A stretch of 63,735 bases of DNA from NCBI GenBank assembly GCA_021741145.1, contig JAIOYK010000031.1, forward strand, positions 1-63,735, given 5' to 3'. The position numbers and the translations under genes are program-made. This DNA comes from Rhodospirillum sp. GTDB lineage: Bacteria; Pseudomonadota; Alphaproteobacteria; Rhodospirillales; Rhodospirillaceae. The first letter of the stretch is position 1. Every line of letters starts with the position of its first letter. The notes below the pieces were generated by a model. The model was given only the letters and a program-made list of their open reading frames with translations. It was not told the origin of the DNA and did not search any database. Positions 18,784-27,811 of the stretch are shown here, in pieces.

Positions 18784-19656
18784 ATGCCCCAGGACAACTC
18801 TTCCGCCTTCGCTTCCCCCTCTCCATCCCTGACCGACCATTTGGGGCGCTGGGTGGAGGGGTCCAGCTTCCAACGCTTTGTCACCGCCCTGATCGTGCTG
18901 AACGGCATCAGCCTGGGCATGGAAACCTCGACCGACATCGTGGAGCGGATCGGCCCCCTCCTCCATTGGTTCGACCGCACTGTCCTGGCGGTCTTCACCT
19001 TCGAGATCCTGGGCAAGCTGTTTTACCGGCGCATCCGGTTTTTCCGGGACGGCTGGAATGTCTTCGACATGATCATCGTCGCCTTCGCCCTGATCCCCGC
19101 CTCCGGCCCCTTGGCGGTCTTGCGGGCCTTGCGGATCCTGCGCATCCTGCGGTTGGTTTCCGTGGTGCCCCAGCTCCGCCGGGTGATCCAGGCCCTGCTG
19201 ACCGCCATTCCCGGCATGGCCAGCGTGGCCATGATCATCAGTCTGCTGTTCTACGTGGGCGCCGTTCTGACGACCAAGCTGTATGGGGATTCCTTCCCCC
19301 AATGGTTCGGCACAATCGGGGAGTCCATGTATACCCTGTTCCAGTTGATGACCCTGGAAAGTTGGTCCATGGGCATCGTCCGACCGGTGATGGAGATCCA
19401 CCCCACATCCTGGGTCTTCTTCGTGCCCTTCATCATCATCACCAGCTTCGCCATCCTGAACATGTTCATCGGAATCATCGTCGACTCCATGCAGACCGTC
19501 CATGCCGAGGACGACAAGGCCGAGCGTGTCCATGAAACCGCCGAGGCCAACGAGACCATGACCGACATGGCCCGCGACCTGCGCGCCCTGCGCGGCGAAC
19601 TCCGGGACATGCGGTCGCTGCTGGATGAAAAGCACGCCAGGGAGGTTCGGGAATGA
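18784..19656 (+). CDS. Voltage-gated sodium channel of the bacterial NaV type
   Basis: This 290-residue protein has six hydrophobic segments, a voltage sensor and a pore. S4 carries Arg at every third position (R114, R117, R120, R123 in AVLRALRILRILRLVSVV). The pore loop reads MTLESWSM at residues 189-196, the Glu-bearing selectivity filter of bacterial sodium channels such as NavMs and NavAb. The C terminus is a Glu/Arg-rich helix (about 235-290), typical of the tetramer-forming coiled coil. It should form a homotetrameric inner-membrane Na+ channel, relevant to ion balance, pH or motility in salty habitats. Its last codons overlap the start of a VOC protein gene (ATGA). Confidence 0.95.
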   Translation: MPQDNSSAFASPSPSLTDHLGRWVEGSSFQRFVTALIVLNGISLGMETSTDIVERIGPLLHWFDRTVLAVFTFEILGKLFYRRIRFFRDGWNVFDMIIVAFALIPASGPLAVLRALRILRILRLVSVVPQLRRVIQALLTAIPGMASVAMIISLLFYVGAVLTTKLYGDSFPQWFGTIGESMYTLFQLMTLESWSMGIVRPVMEIHPTSWVFFVPFIIITSFAILNMFIGIIVDSMQTVHAEDDKAERVHETAEANETMTDMARDLRALRGELRDMRSLLDEKHAREVRE

Positions 19657-20084
19657 CAGCCACCGTTCCCCAACACCTCCATCTTGTGACCCTCGCCGTG
19701 GCCGATATCTCGCGCGCCCGGGCCTTCTACGATGCCCTGGGCTGGACCGCGCATGGGGATAGCAATCCCCATGTGGTGTTCTACCAGACCGGCGGCATGG
19801 TCCTTGGCCTCTATGGCCGCGACGCCTTGGCCGCCGACCTGGACCGCCCGAGCCTCGGTGAACCGGGCGCGGTGACCCTCGCATTGAACCTCGGGACGAA
19901 AGAGGACGTCGCCCCCATGGTGGAGCGCTGGCTGGCCGCCGGAGCAACTCGCCTGACGCCGATCAAGGAGACCCCCTGGGGGGCGCTCATGGCCTATGTG
20001 GCCGACCCTGACGGCCACCCCTGGGAAATCGGCTGCGTGCCCTCGTTCCTGCCCGATGACGCCGGAAACTTGATCCTGCCGTGA
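19653..20084 (+). CDS. VOC (glyoxalase/bleomycin resistance-like) superfamily protein
   Basis: The 143-residue product opens with QHLHLVTLAVADISRARAFY, the standard first strand and helix of a VOC module, and closes with YVADPDGHPWEIGCVPSF, the second module, where E is a usual metal ligand. The two-module length is normal for a single-chain VOC protein that dimerises. The possible reactions are wide (glyoxalase, dioxygenase, antibiotic binding), and nothing local fixes one. The start overlaps the sodium channel stop, so the pair is translationally coupled. Confidence 0.88.
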   Translation: MTATVPQHLHLVTLAVADISRARAFYDALGWTAHGDSNPHVVFYQTGGMVLGLYGRDALAADLDRPSLGEPGAVTLALNLGTKEDVAPMVERWLAAGATRLTPIKETPWGALMAYVADPDGHPWEIGCVPSFLPDDAGNLILP

Positions 20085-20174
20085 AAGGCTAGGGCGCGTT
20101 TTGCCATGGCGGCAAAGGCAAAACCATTCCGGGCGTCATGGGACATGATCTGGGCGAGCCACCGCGACGAGGCG

Positions 20175-21866
20175 TTAAGCGGTGATCCGCCGCAGGAATT
20201 CGGTGACTTCGGTCTTCATCTGGCTCGCCTGCGTTCCCAACGTCCGAGAAGCGGAAAGAACGTTCAATCCAGCCGATCCCGTGGCTTCGACCGCCTCGGC
20301 GACGCCACCAATGTTCTCCGTGACGTCTTGAGTCCCCTCGGCGGCCTGCTGGATATTCCGGGCAATTTCCCCGGTTGCGGCCCCCTGTTCCTCGACGGAC
20401 GACGCGATCATCGCGGAAATTTCGCGGATTCGTGAAATGATCTCGCCGATGGTACCGATGGCCTCGACGGCTTGGTGTGTTTCGGTCTGAACAGCCAAGA
20501 TTTGGCTCCGGATCTCATCGGTGGCCCGGGCTGTCTGGTTGGCCAAATTCTTCACCTCACCAGCGACAACGGCAAAGCCCTTTCCCGCATCCCCCGCCCG
20601 CGCCGCTTCGATGGTCGCGTTCAAGGCCAGAAGGTTGGTCTGTGACGCGATATTCGTGATCAGATTGACCACGCTATCGATGTTATCCGCCGCCGCGGCC
20701 AGACCATTGACAATAACGGTACTCCGATTCGCCACGCCCGAAGCTTCCTCGGAAATCCGCGCGGCCATCGTAACCTGCTCCCCGATTTCAACGATCGATT
20801 GGGACAATTCCTCCGATGCACTGGCCACGGCCTGTACATTGGCCGATGCCTGATCGGCCGCGGCGGAAATAGAACTTGCTTGAGCTTGGCTCTGTTGAGC
20901 CGCGGCGGACATCGTTTGCGCCATCACTTCCATCTCGGTCGCCGAGTTCGCCACGCCATCGACAACACCAAGGACACGCTCCTCGAAAGTCCGTGCCACT
21001 TGCAGCATGGACTGCTTCCGCTCGGCGGCGGATCGTTCAGCGGCGGCGGCCTGGTCCTGGCGCAAGCGCTCGATTTGGATCGCATTATCCTTGAAAACCT
21101 GGACAGCGCCGGCCATCGCCCCGATTTCGTCCTTCCGCTCCCCATCGAGAATAGAAACGGTCAAGTCCCCCCCCGCGAGCCTCGACATGACTTGGGTCAT
21201 TCGTGTGATCGGCTCCCCCGTCACCCTGTACAAAAGGAACCCAAGGACGATGGAGGCCGCGATAGCGGAGGCCGCCCCGCCAATCGCGACAAAAATTGCG
21301 TTCGATATAGACTCTTCCTGCATCGCCGACCGTTCGCTCAAAAGCTTTTCTTCTTCCTTTCGCAATTCAGAAACGGCGGTCCGCAAGGAATCCATCGCTT
21401 TTTTTCCCGCTCCGCTCGCCTCCATGTCCCGCGCTTTTTGCTCCGTTTCGGCGGACTGCATGAAAGCAATCTCTGGCTCGGCGACTTCCGTTCGCCATGT
21501 GCGCGCCCACCCCTCGGCTATGTCAAGGCGGGCCTGCTGCGCGGAATTATCGGAAGTCAGGGACCTGACCTGGGACAAAGCCTTGTCGAATTGGGCCTTC
21601 CCCGAAGTGAACGGCTCCAGAAAACTTTCGTCCGAAGAGACAAGATATCCACGGACACCCGTTTCCTGGTTCACCATCCCCTTGATCATTTCGCCCAAAG
21701 AACCCAGCACAGCGTGCGTATGTTCATTCCATGCCGTCGCATTACGGATCGCCTTCACCTCAAGGTAGACAGTTCCTCCCATTGCAACGGCAAACATAAC
21801 AACCACCGAAAAGCACAAGGAAATTTTGTACTTTAGAGGCATGTTAATTAGGTACCTCATATGCAT
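20175..21866 (-). CDS. Methyl-accepting chemotaxis protein with CHASE3-like periplasmic domain
   Basis: I start at ATG 21866 ([14 protein letters not shown]), preceded by AAGGTAGGG; the frame runs further upstream without support. The product is 563 residues. TM1 is around residues 15-35. The periplasmic helix bundle contains [20 protein letters not shown], the recognisable CHASE3 motif, followed by a long four-helix region, TM2 near 190-210, HAMP ([20 protein letters not shown]) and the methyl-accepting hairpin with tip [25 protein letters not shown]3 domains are found in receptors for unknown extracellular cues. The upstream region is long and AT-rich. Confidence 0.94.
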   Translation of the reverse strand: MHMRYLINMPLKYKISLCFSVVVMFAVAMGGTVYLEVKAIRNATAWNEHTHAVLGSLGEMIKGMVNQETGVRGYLVSSDESFLEPFTSGKAQFDKALSQVRSLTSDNSAQQARLDIAEGWARTWRTEVAEPEIAFMQSAETEQKARDMEASGAGKKAMDSLRTAVSELRKEEEKLLSERSAMQEESISNAIFVAIGGAASAIAASIVLGFLLYRVTGEPITRMTQVMSRLAGGDLTVSILDGERKDEIGAMAGAVQVFKDNAIQIERLRQDQAAAAERSAAERKQSMLQVARTFEERVLGVVDGVANSATEMEVMAQTMSAAAQQSQAQASSISAAADQASANVQAVASASEELSQSIVEIGEQVTMAARISEEASGVANRSTVIVNGLAAAADNIDSVVNLITNIASQTNLLALNATIEAARAGDAGKGFAVVAGEVKNLANQTARATDEIRSQILAVQTETHQAVEAIGTIGEIISRIREISAMIASSVEEQGAATGEIARNIQQAAEGTQDVTENIGGVAEAVEATGSAGLNVLSASRTLGTQASQMKTEVTEFLRRITA

Positions 21867-22346
21867 AGCCCTACCTTTTTTGATATATTTCAGACAACCT
21901 AAAATACACAACCCCATAAGCCAAATCGCAGTCAACACAAAACACATGAATCATAATTTATCTCATATTTTGACATAATTCTCGTATCGGAAATTATGAT
22001 CGCCATGTTGGATACGCACTTTCATCCACGCCATTTCACCAGAGTAGTTCATTTTTTGCTCGCCCATTCCCCTCATTCGTTTGTGAAGCAAAAAGAATTC
22101 CTCATAATTGAAATCGCACACGACAATTATTATAAGATGCCACATTTCTACATCTGCTAGTCACCCCACCACCAGGTCCGAGTCGAGCCATAAACCCAAC
22201 CTGCCTCAACCCCTTTGAAGACACCAAGGCCCTCCCCCGGCGTCTCATCCACTTTCGCCCTGTCCTTCCAGAGGGAGAAAAAAGCAGACCGGGGCTGCCC
22301 CCCTCCCCCCGTTTGGGAAGTCCCACGGGCCTCCCCAACCCCGCCG

Positions 22347-22571
22347 TTACGGACCTTCCCGGAAGCCGTGGTCCTCTAATTCCTCCAAGGTCGAGGGACG
22401 GAGGACATCTTGGATCGCGGCCAGGATATCGGTCACCTCCATGGTGTAGCGACCCATGCGGTTGTAGTCTCGGTGCCCCTCCGTACCCAGGACATCCGGA
22501 CCGTCCTTGGCAACGCGCTCCAAGGCGATGGCATAGGCTTTGTCCGCGTCCGGGGTCTTACCGGGGTCCAC
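22347..22571 (-). pseudogene. Possible gene remnant, 74 codons
   Basis: The minus-strand frame ending at the stop 22347-22349 has good GC3 and a natural composition (DADKAYAIALERVAKDG, RYTMEVTDILAAIQDVLRP, STLEELEDHGFREGP). It has no ribosome binding site at its GTG start, and the coding-like signal continues upstream as SETSRDEHLG. The product is unknown. Part of it matches sequence at 56446-56563 on the plus strand, so it may be the 3' end of a decayed repeated gene. Confidence 0.35.
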
Positions 22572-22633
22572 TCCCAGATGCTCATCCCTGCTTGTCTCCG
22601 AAAGGACTCCGGGGAAGGAAAGGGCAAGGAACG
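22509..22633 (-). repeat. Dispersed homologous segment, copy 1
   Basis: Read on the minus strand, this stretch aligns with the plus strand of 56446-56563. Shared words include TTCCTTGCCC/TCCCTTGCCC at the start, GAGCATC-GGGA-TGGA in the middle, ACGCG-ACAAAGCC, and TTGGAGCGC near the end. I estimate roughly 70-75% identity by eye, with a few indels. Confidence 0.5.
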
Positions 22634-22742
22634 CCTGAGAGGGGTGGCGCGGTCAGGTCGGAGCGAAGTGGATACGCCTTGGGGTCCCACTTGCCCGCCT
22701 GGGCGCGGGTCATCGGGGGGGCTCTTTTGCTGGGCTCTTTCG

Positions 22743-22783
22743 GAGACCAACCGTTATGCCCGTGGGAGAAAGACGGTGGTCTC
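22743..22783 (+). terminator. Hairpin with T-rich tail
   Basis: GAGACCAACCGT (22743-22754) pairs with ACGGTGGTCTC (22773-22783) with one bulge, and TTTCGTTTCG follows. No plus-strand gene is known upstream, so it may be a relic or end an unannotated RNA. Confidence 0.4.
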
Positions 22784-22933
22784 TTTCGTTTCGTCATGCC
22801 CCTCCGCGCGGGAGTGACGAATAAAAACAATACTTTAGCTGGCTTCCGAGCGGACTTGAGAAACGTGAATCCCTTAACACCTTCGCGGGGATAAGGAGCG
22901 AGCGGGATCAAGCGCACGTCCCCTCCAAAGCGA

Positions 22934-22990
22934 CCGGTGGGGTCCGGGGAGGCACTCCCTCCCCGGCGGGGGGTGTGGGGCGGCGCCCCA
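22934..22990 (-). terminator. GC-rich hairpins after the indolepyruvate oxidoreductase gene
   Basis: TGGGGC/GCCCCA (22976-22990) and CCGGGGAGG/CCTCCCCGG (22934-22956) follow the stop of the gene ending at 23005 on the minus strand. No T tract follows. The second hairpin with its GGGGTCC flank repeats the unit at 5402-5428. Confidence 0.45.
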
Positions 22991-23004
22991 TGTTTACCCC
23001 CTCC

Positions 23005-26000
23005 CTACTCCGCCGCGGACAGCGTCGGCGCGGGGGTCACATAAGTGGCGAGCAACTCCGCTTCCCGGGCTTTGACCGTCTCCACGTTCTCCTCCAAGAC
23101 GTGCCCAAACCCCCGCATGTCGAGCGGCAGGGCGGCGATCTCGGCGGCCAGCGCGTGGCTTTCCAGGGTCAGGTTGGCCCGCAGGGTCTCCACGGTCGCC
23201 TCGTATTCCCCGATCAGGCGGCGTTGCAGCTTGCGCTCGGCGGTGTAGCCGAAGATGTCGAGGGCCGAACCGCGCAGCCCCTTCAGCCCGGCCAAGCCCT
23301 TGAGCAAGGGGCGGATCCAGGCGCCGAATTCGCGCTTGCGCAGGCGGCCCGTCACGGGATCCCGGGGGCTCATCAGGGGGGGGGCCAAGTGGTAGGTCAC
23401 CTTGGGCTTGCCGGTGAACTGCTTGGTGATGGCCGCGGCGAAGCGGCCATCGGTGTGCAGCCGGGCGACCTCGTATTCGTCCTTGTAGGCCATCAGCTTG
23501 AAGGCCGCGCGGGCCACGGCGTCGGTTAACGCCATGTCGCGATCCGGAGCAACGCGGCGCTCCGTCTCCGCCACCCGGTCGATCAGGGCCTTGTAGCGGG
23601 CGGCATAGGCGGCGTCCTGGTAGGCGGTCAGGGTGGCGACCCGGCGGGCCACCCGCTGCTCCCAGGTTTCCGACAGATGCTCATGCTCGGCGGTCGCTCC
23701 ACCGTTGGCGGCGAGCAGGGTCTTGACCGCCTCCAAGTCATGGGCGGCCCGACGACCCCACAGGAAGGCCTCCTGGTTGGCCTTGACCGCGACGCCGTTC
23801 AGCTCGATGGCCCGCTCCAGGGCGTCCAGGGAGAGGGGAAGCAACCCCTTCTGCCAGGCGAAGCCCATCATGAAGGGGTTGGTGGCGATGGAATCCCCCA
23901 TCAGCTTGGCTGCCAGCTCGGTCGCGTCGAGGAAATGGGCCCGCAGGGTGGTGCCCTCGATGGCCTCGGTCAGTTCCTGGGCCGGATAGCGCAGGTCCGG
24001 GTTCTGGGTGAAGTCCGCGGTCATGATCTCGTGGCTGTTGACCACCGCGATGGTGGTGGTCGCCCGGGCCTTGGCCAGCACGTCGAAGCTCGCCGAGGCA
24101 AGGCCATCGCAGCCGAGGAGCAGGTCGGCGTTGCCCGCGGCGATGCGCACGGCGTGGATGGCGCCCTGGTCCTTGGCGATGCGCACATGGGTGGTCACCG
24201 CGCCATTCTTCTGGGAGAGCCCCGCCTGATCGAGGACGCTCACGCCCTTGCCCTCAAGGTGAGCCGCCATGCCCAGCAGGGCGCCGATGGTGATCACGCC
24301 GGTGCCGCCGATGCCGGTGACCACCACCTCGAAGGGGATGTCCAGGCTAGGGAGCAGGGGGTCTGGCAGGGCGGGGAATGTGACCGCGCCCGCGCCAACC
24401 TTCTCGGGCTTCCGCGGGGAGACGCCGGAGAGGCTGACGAAACTGGGGCAGAAGCCCTTCACGCAGGAGAAGTCCTTGTTGCACGCCGATTGGTCGATAG
24501 CCCGCTTGCGGCCGTATTCCGTTTCCTTGGGCACTACGGCAACGCAGTTGGATTCCGTGCCGCAGTCGCCACAGCCCTCGCAGACCAAATCGTTGATGAA
24601 GATCCGTTTGTCCGGGTCCGGGATCAGGCCCCGCTTGCGGCGGCGCCGCTTTTCCGCGGCGCAGGTCTGGTCGTAGATGATGGCCGAGACGCCCGGGAGC
24701 GTCCGCAGGTCCTTCTGGATGGAGTCCAGATCATCCCGGTGGCGGATGGTCACCCCATGGCCGAAGACGGTGCCGATGGGGTATTTGTCCGGCTCGTCGG
24801 AGACGACGACGATCTTGCCCACGCCCTCGCCCTCGAGTTGGCGGGAGATGCCGTCGACGGAGATGGTGCCGTCCACGGGCTGACCGCCGGTCATGGCCAC
24901 GGCGTCGTTGAACAGAATCTTATAGGTTACGTTCACCCCCGCGGCGACCGCGGCCCGGATGGCCAGAATGCCCGAGTGGAAATAGGTCCCGTCGCCCAGG
25001 TTCACGAAGACGTGGTCGTCGGTGCAGAACGGCTGCTGGCCGATCCAGGCCACGCCCTCCCCGCCCATCTGGCTGAAGGTTGCCGTGTTCCGCTCGGGCA
25101 TCCAGGTGACCATGTAATGGCAGCCGATACCAGCCAACCCCCGGGAGCCCTCGGGCACCTTGGTCGAGGTGTTGTGGGGGCACCCCGCGCAGTAATAGGG
25201 CAAACGCTTGGTGGAGACCTTGGGCGTGGCAAGCAGGGCTTCCTTCTTCTCCAGCCAGTCCAGGCGCTGGTGGATCCCCGGTGAGGTGACGTATTGCTCC
25301 ACCCGGCTGGCGATGGCCCGCGCCACCATGGCCGGGGTCAGTTCGCCCGCGCTGGGCAGCAACCAAGCCCCCTGCTCGTCCTTCTTGCCGACGACCCGGG
25401 GACGGACATCCTCCCGCCAGTTATAGAGCTGTTCCTTAAGCTGGTTCTCGACGACGGCGCGCTTTTCCTCGACCACCAGGATCTCGTCCAGCCCCTCGGC
25501 GAAGGCGCGGACACCGTCCCGCTCGAGCGGCCAGGGCATGCCGACCTTATAAACCCGCAGGCCGATTTCCGCGGCCATCGTCTCGTCGATACCCAGGTCC
25601 TCCAGGGCCTGCAGGACGTCCAGATAGGCCTTTCCCGTGGACACGATGCCGAGCCGGGCATTGGGGCTGTCCAGGGTCACCCGGTCGACCTTGTTGACCC
25701 GCGCGAAGGCCAAGGCGGCATAGAGCTTGTGGGTCATCAACCGGGCCTCCTGCTGGAGGGCCGGGTCGGGCCAGCGGATATGCAGACCCCCTTCGGGCAT
25801 GGGAAAGTCGGTGGGCGCGACGAAGGACAGGCGCGCCGGATCGACCAGGACGGAGGCCGAGGAATCCGCCGTCTCGGCGATCACCTTCATGGCCACCCAA
25901 CAACCGGAATAGCGGCTCATGGCGATGGCCAACAGGCCGTAATCGATCAGCTCCTGGATGCCCGAGGGGTGCAGGACCGGGATCATGGCGTCCATGTAGG

Positions 26001-26487
26001 TGTATTCACACTGGTGGGCGGCGGTGGAGGATTTGGCCGCGTGGTCGTCGCCCGCCAGCAAGAGCACCCCGCCCTTGGGCGCGGAGCCCGCGTTGTTGCC
26101 ATGCTTGAAGACGTCGCCGGAGCGGTCCACGCCCGGTCCCTTGCCGTACCAGATGCCAAAAACGCCATCGTGTTTGGCTCCGGGGAAGAGCCCCACCTGT
26201 TGGGTGCCCCAGACCGCGGTGGCGGCCAGATCCTCGTTTACGCCGGGCTTGAAGACGATGCCCTCGCCCTTCAGCCAGGACTTAGCCCGCCATAGCTCCT
26301 TGTCGAAGCCCCCCAGGGGAGACCCACGATAGCCGGAAACGAAGCCTCGGGTGTCGAGTCCCGCGGCGATGTCCCGCCGCCGCTGCATCAGGGCGAGGCG
26401 CACCAGCGCCTGCGTGCCCGTCATGAAGGCCCGGCCATGGTCCAGGTCGTACTTGTCGTCGAGGGTCACCTTGGTGTCGATGGTCAT
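23005..26487 (-). CDS. Indolepyruvate ferredoxin oxidoreductase, fused alpha-beta type
   Basis: This 1160-residue enzyme oxidatively decarboxylates aryl- or branched-chain 2-oxo acids to acyl-CoA, using thiamine diphosphate, CoA and ferredoxin. The N-terminal pyrimidine-binding domain opens with DKYDLDHGRAFMTGTQALVR. The TPP-binding domain has CAGCPHNTSTKVPEGSRGL and GDGTYFHSGILAIRAAV with LFNDAVAMTGGQP. A cysteine-rich iron-sulphur block follows (LVCEGCGDCGTESNC then CNKDFSCVKGFCPSF), then the gamma-like domain from about residue 720 (VTGIGGTGVITIGALLGMAA) and a C-terminal extension. The single-chain form is typical of proteobacteria. It lies downstream of a LysR gene on the same strand (gap 272), with a 15-base palindrome between them. 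Confidence 0.95.
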   Translation of the reverse strand: MTIDTKVTLDDKYDLDHGRAFMTGTQALVRLALMQRRRDIAAGLDTRGFVSGYRGSPLGGFDKELWRAKSWLKGEGIVFKPGVNEDLAATAVWGTQQVGLFPGAKHDGVFGIWYGKGPGVDRSGDVFKHGNNAGSAPKGGVLLLAGDDHAAKSSTAAHQCEYTYMDAMIPVLHPSGIQELIDYGLLAIAMSRYSGCWVAMKVIAETADSSASVLVDPARLSFVAPTDFPMPEGGLHIRWPDPALQQEARLMTHKLYAALAFARVNKVDRVTLDSPNARLGIVSTGKAYLDVLQALEDLGIDETMAAEIGLRVYKVGMPWPLERDGVRAFAEGLDEILVVEEKRAVVENQLKEQLYNWREDVRPRVVGKKDEQGAWLLPSAGELTPAMVARAIASRVEQYVTSPGIHQRLDWLEKKEALLATPKVSTKRLPYYCAGCPHNTSTKVPEGSRGLAGIGCHYMVTWMPERNTATFSQMGGEGVAWIGQQPFCTDDHVFVNLGDGTYFHSGILAIRAAVAAGVNVTYKILFNDAVAMTGGQPVDGTISVDGISRQLEGEGVGKIVVVSDEPDKYPIGTVFGHGVTIRHRDDLDSIQKDLRTLPGVSAIIYDQTCAAEKRRRRKRGLIPDPDKRIFINDLVCEGCGDCGTESNCVAVVPKETEYGRKRAIDQSACNKDFSCVKGFCPSFVSLSGVSPRKPEKVGAGAVTFPALPDPLLPSLDIPFEVVVTGIGGTGVITIGALLGMAAHLEGKGVSVLDQAGLSQKNGAVTTHVRIAKDQGAIHAVRIAAGNADLLLGCDGLASASFDVLAKARATTTIAVVNSHEIMTADFTQNPDLRYPAQELTEAIEGTTLRAHFLDATELAAKLMGDSIATNPFMMGFAWQKGLLPLSLDALERAIELNGVAVKANQEAFLWGRRAAHDLEAVKTLLAANGGATAEHEHLSETWEQRVARRVATLTAYQDAAYAARYKALIDRVAETERRVAPDRDMALTDAVARAAFKLMAYKDEYEVARLHTDGRFAAAITKQFTGKPKVTYHLAPPLMSPRDPVTGRLRKREFGAWIRPLLKGLAGLKGLRGSALDIFGYTAERKLQRRLIGEYEATVETLRANLTLESHALAAEIAALPLDMRGFGHVLEENVETVKAREAELLATYVTPAPTLSAAE

Positions 26488-26643
26488 GGTCCACTCCCTA
26501 GGGCGCCACGGATCGGGGGATCCGCCGGGCCGTTCCGTTCACTCCCCGGACCGGTTGTCCGTCCCGGGCGTCCGCATCCTTTCCGGACGCGTCTTTGTTC
26601 TTCGACTCATGATGTGGGAAGCCCGTGGGATTTCACAATAAGC

Positions 26644-26658
26644 GTCAGCATTGCTGAC
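26644..26658. promoter_or_regulatory. 15-base palindrome upstream of the indolepyruvate oxidoreductase gene
   Basis: GTCAGC and GCTGAC flank ATT symmetrically, 157 bases before the gene start at 26487 and about 100 bases after the LysR stop. It could be a regulator binding site. The surroundings (AAAAAAGCAGCAAA) are locally AT-rich. Confidence 0.3.
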
Positions 26659-26759
26659 CCAAAAAAGCAGCAAATCTTCGGTCCTCGCCAAAGACGCGCA
26701 AGACCATTACTTGGTACGGGCCTTCCACGTGATTTCCTTTCCGGACGGGGAGCGGTCCA

Positions 26760-27686
26760 TCAAGACGCCCCGCCGTCAATCACCTCGATCGAGCCGGGCA
26801 CGGCGCATTCAGCGACACGGTCGCGCAATAGCTGAATCATGTCCCGCGCCATGGGATCGGGATCCTCGTCCCGATGACGGATCACACCGAAATTCACCCA
26901 GCGGGTGGGGTGAAGCGGGCGGGACGTCACCACCGTCGGGTTCATGCTCAGCACGCTCAGGCGGTCGATGATGGTCAATCCCGCGCCCCCGGCCACCAGA
27001 TGTTGAGCCAAAAGCGAGGATCCCGTCAGCACGTCCCGGCCGACGCGGATATCGTGGGCATCGAACAGGGCATCGGTCTGACGGCGGAGCAGCATGCCGG
27101 GAAACTGCTGGACAAGGGGCTCCTTGGCCAAGTCCTCCATGCGGACCACCTCCCGATCGGTGAAAGGGTGGTCCCTGGGCATCAGAACTTCCAATACGGA
27201 CCGCACCAAGGGCATATCCACCGCGGACCGGTGGGTGATGGGCACGTTGCCGAAGCCCAAATCGTATTCGCGGCCATTGATCCATGTCTCCAGGTCCCGG
27301 TGGGACCGCATGTCCAGGGAGACCTCCACGTCGGGGTAAACCTGGGTGAACCGGGCCACCGCCGGAGCCACGACGGACAGGGCCGCCCGGGGCATGGTCA
27401 CCACACGCAACCGCTTGAACCGATGGGCCCGGATCTCGTCCGCGATCCGGGGAATGTCCCTTAGCCCCGCGAGGATCCGGCGCGCCTCGCGGACGAACGC
27501 CGCCCCCTCCTCGGTCAGGAACAGACGTTGTCTTTCCCGCTTGAACAGGGTCAAGCGCAACTCCGCTTCCAACAGGGCGATCAAGCGGCTGACCGCGGGC
27601 TGACTGAGGTTCATCACCCGCGCCGCGCCACTCACCGACCCCTCCGTCAGAACCGCGTTGAATGCCTGCAAGGCCCGAATGTTCAT
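26760..27686 (-). CDS. LysR-family transcriptional regulator
   Basis: This 308-residue regulator has its helix-turn-helix in the first 60 residues (GSVSGAARVMNLSQPAVSRL) and the effector domain from about residue 90 (LRVVTMPRAALSVVAPAVARF). It is divergent from the hydrolase/DcuC-like pair at 27812-30091 across a 125-base AT-rich gap, the usual geometry for a LysR regulator and its target. The indolepyruvate oxidoreductase gene is downstream on the same strand and is a second possible target. The closest functional resemblance I can suggest is to LysR proteins controlling amino-acid or organic-acid use, without certainty. Confidence 0.9.
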   Translation of the reverse strand: MNIRALQAFNAVLTEGSVSGAARVMNLSQPAVSRLIALLEAELRLTLFKRERQRLFLTEEGAAFVREARRILAGLRDIPRIADEIRAHRFKRLRVVTMPRAALSVVAPAVARFTQVYPDVEVSLDMRSHRDLETWINGREYDLGFGNVPITHRSAVDMPLVRSVLEVLMPRDHPFTDREVVRMEDLAKEPLVQQFPGMLLRRQTDALFDAHDIRVGRDVLTGSSLLAQHLVAGGAGLTIIDRLSVLSMNPTVVTSRPLHPTRWVNFGVIRHRDEDPDPMARDMIQLLRDRVAECAVPGSIEVIDGGAS

Positions 27687-27811
27687 CGCCCAGTCCCTCC
27701 CTTACATCATAACATTTTTCTATCAAATTATGTTGTCTATGCATAATTAATATATATGGGATCTGGGTACACTCGTTGGACGATAAATTTTCGAAACTTG
27801 TGGGTGTTCCA
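27687..27811. promoter_or_regulatory. Divergent promoter region between LysR and hydrolase genes
   Basis: This is a strikingly AT-rich island in a GC-rich genome. ATAACAT (27708-27714) and ATGTTGT (about 27729-27735) form an inverted repeat with one mismatch and a 14-base spacer, suitable for a LysR dimer, and TATGCATAATTAATATATAT follows as a likely core promoter region. Confidence 0.5.

Larger units (their letters stand above)
21867..23004. other. 1.1-kb gene-poor region
   Basis: Bases 21867-22170 are AT-rich and hold the promoter side of the chemoreceptor at 20175-21866. From 22170 to 23004 the DNA is a patchwork of GC-rich hairpins (22743-22783, 22934-22956, 22976-22990) and one coding-like stretch (22347-22571) that shares sequence with the intergenic region at 56446-56563. 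It looks like a site where gene remnants and repeats have collected. Confidence 0.5.
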
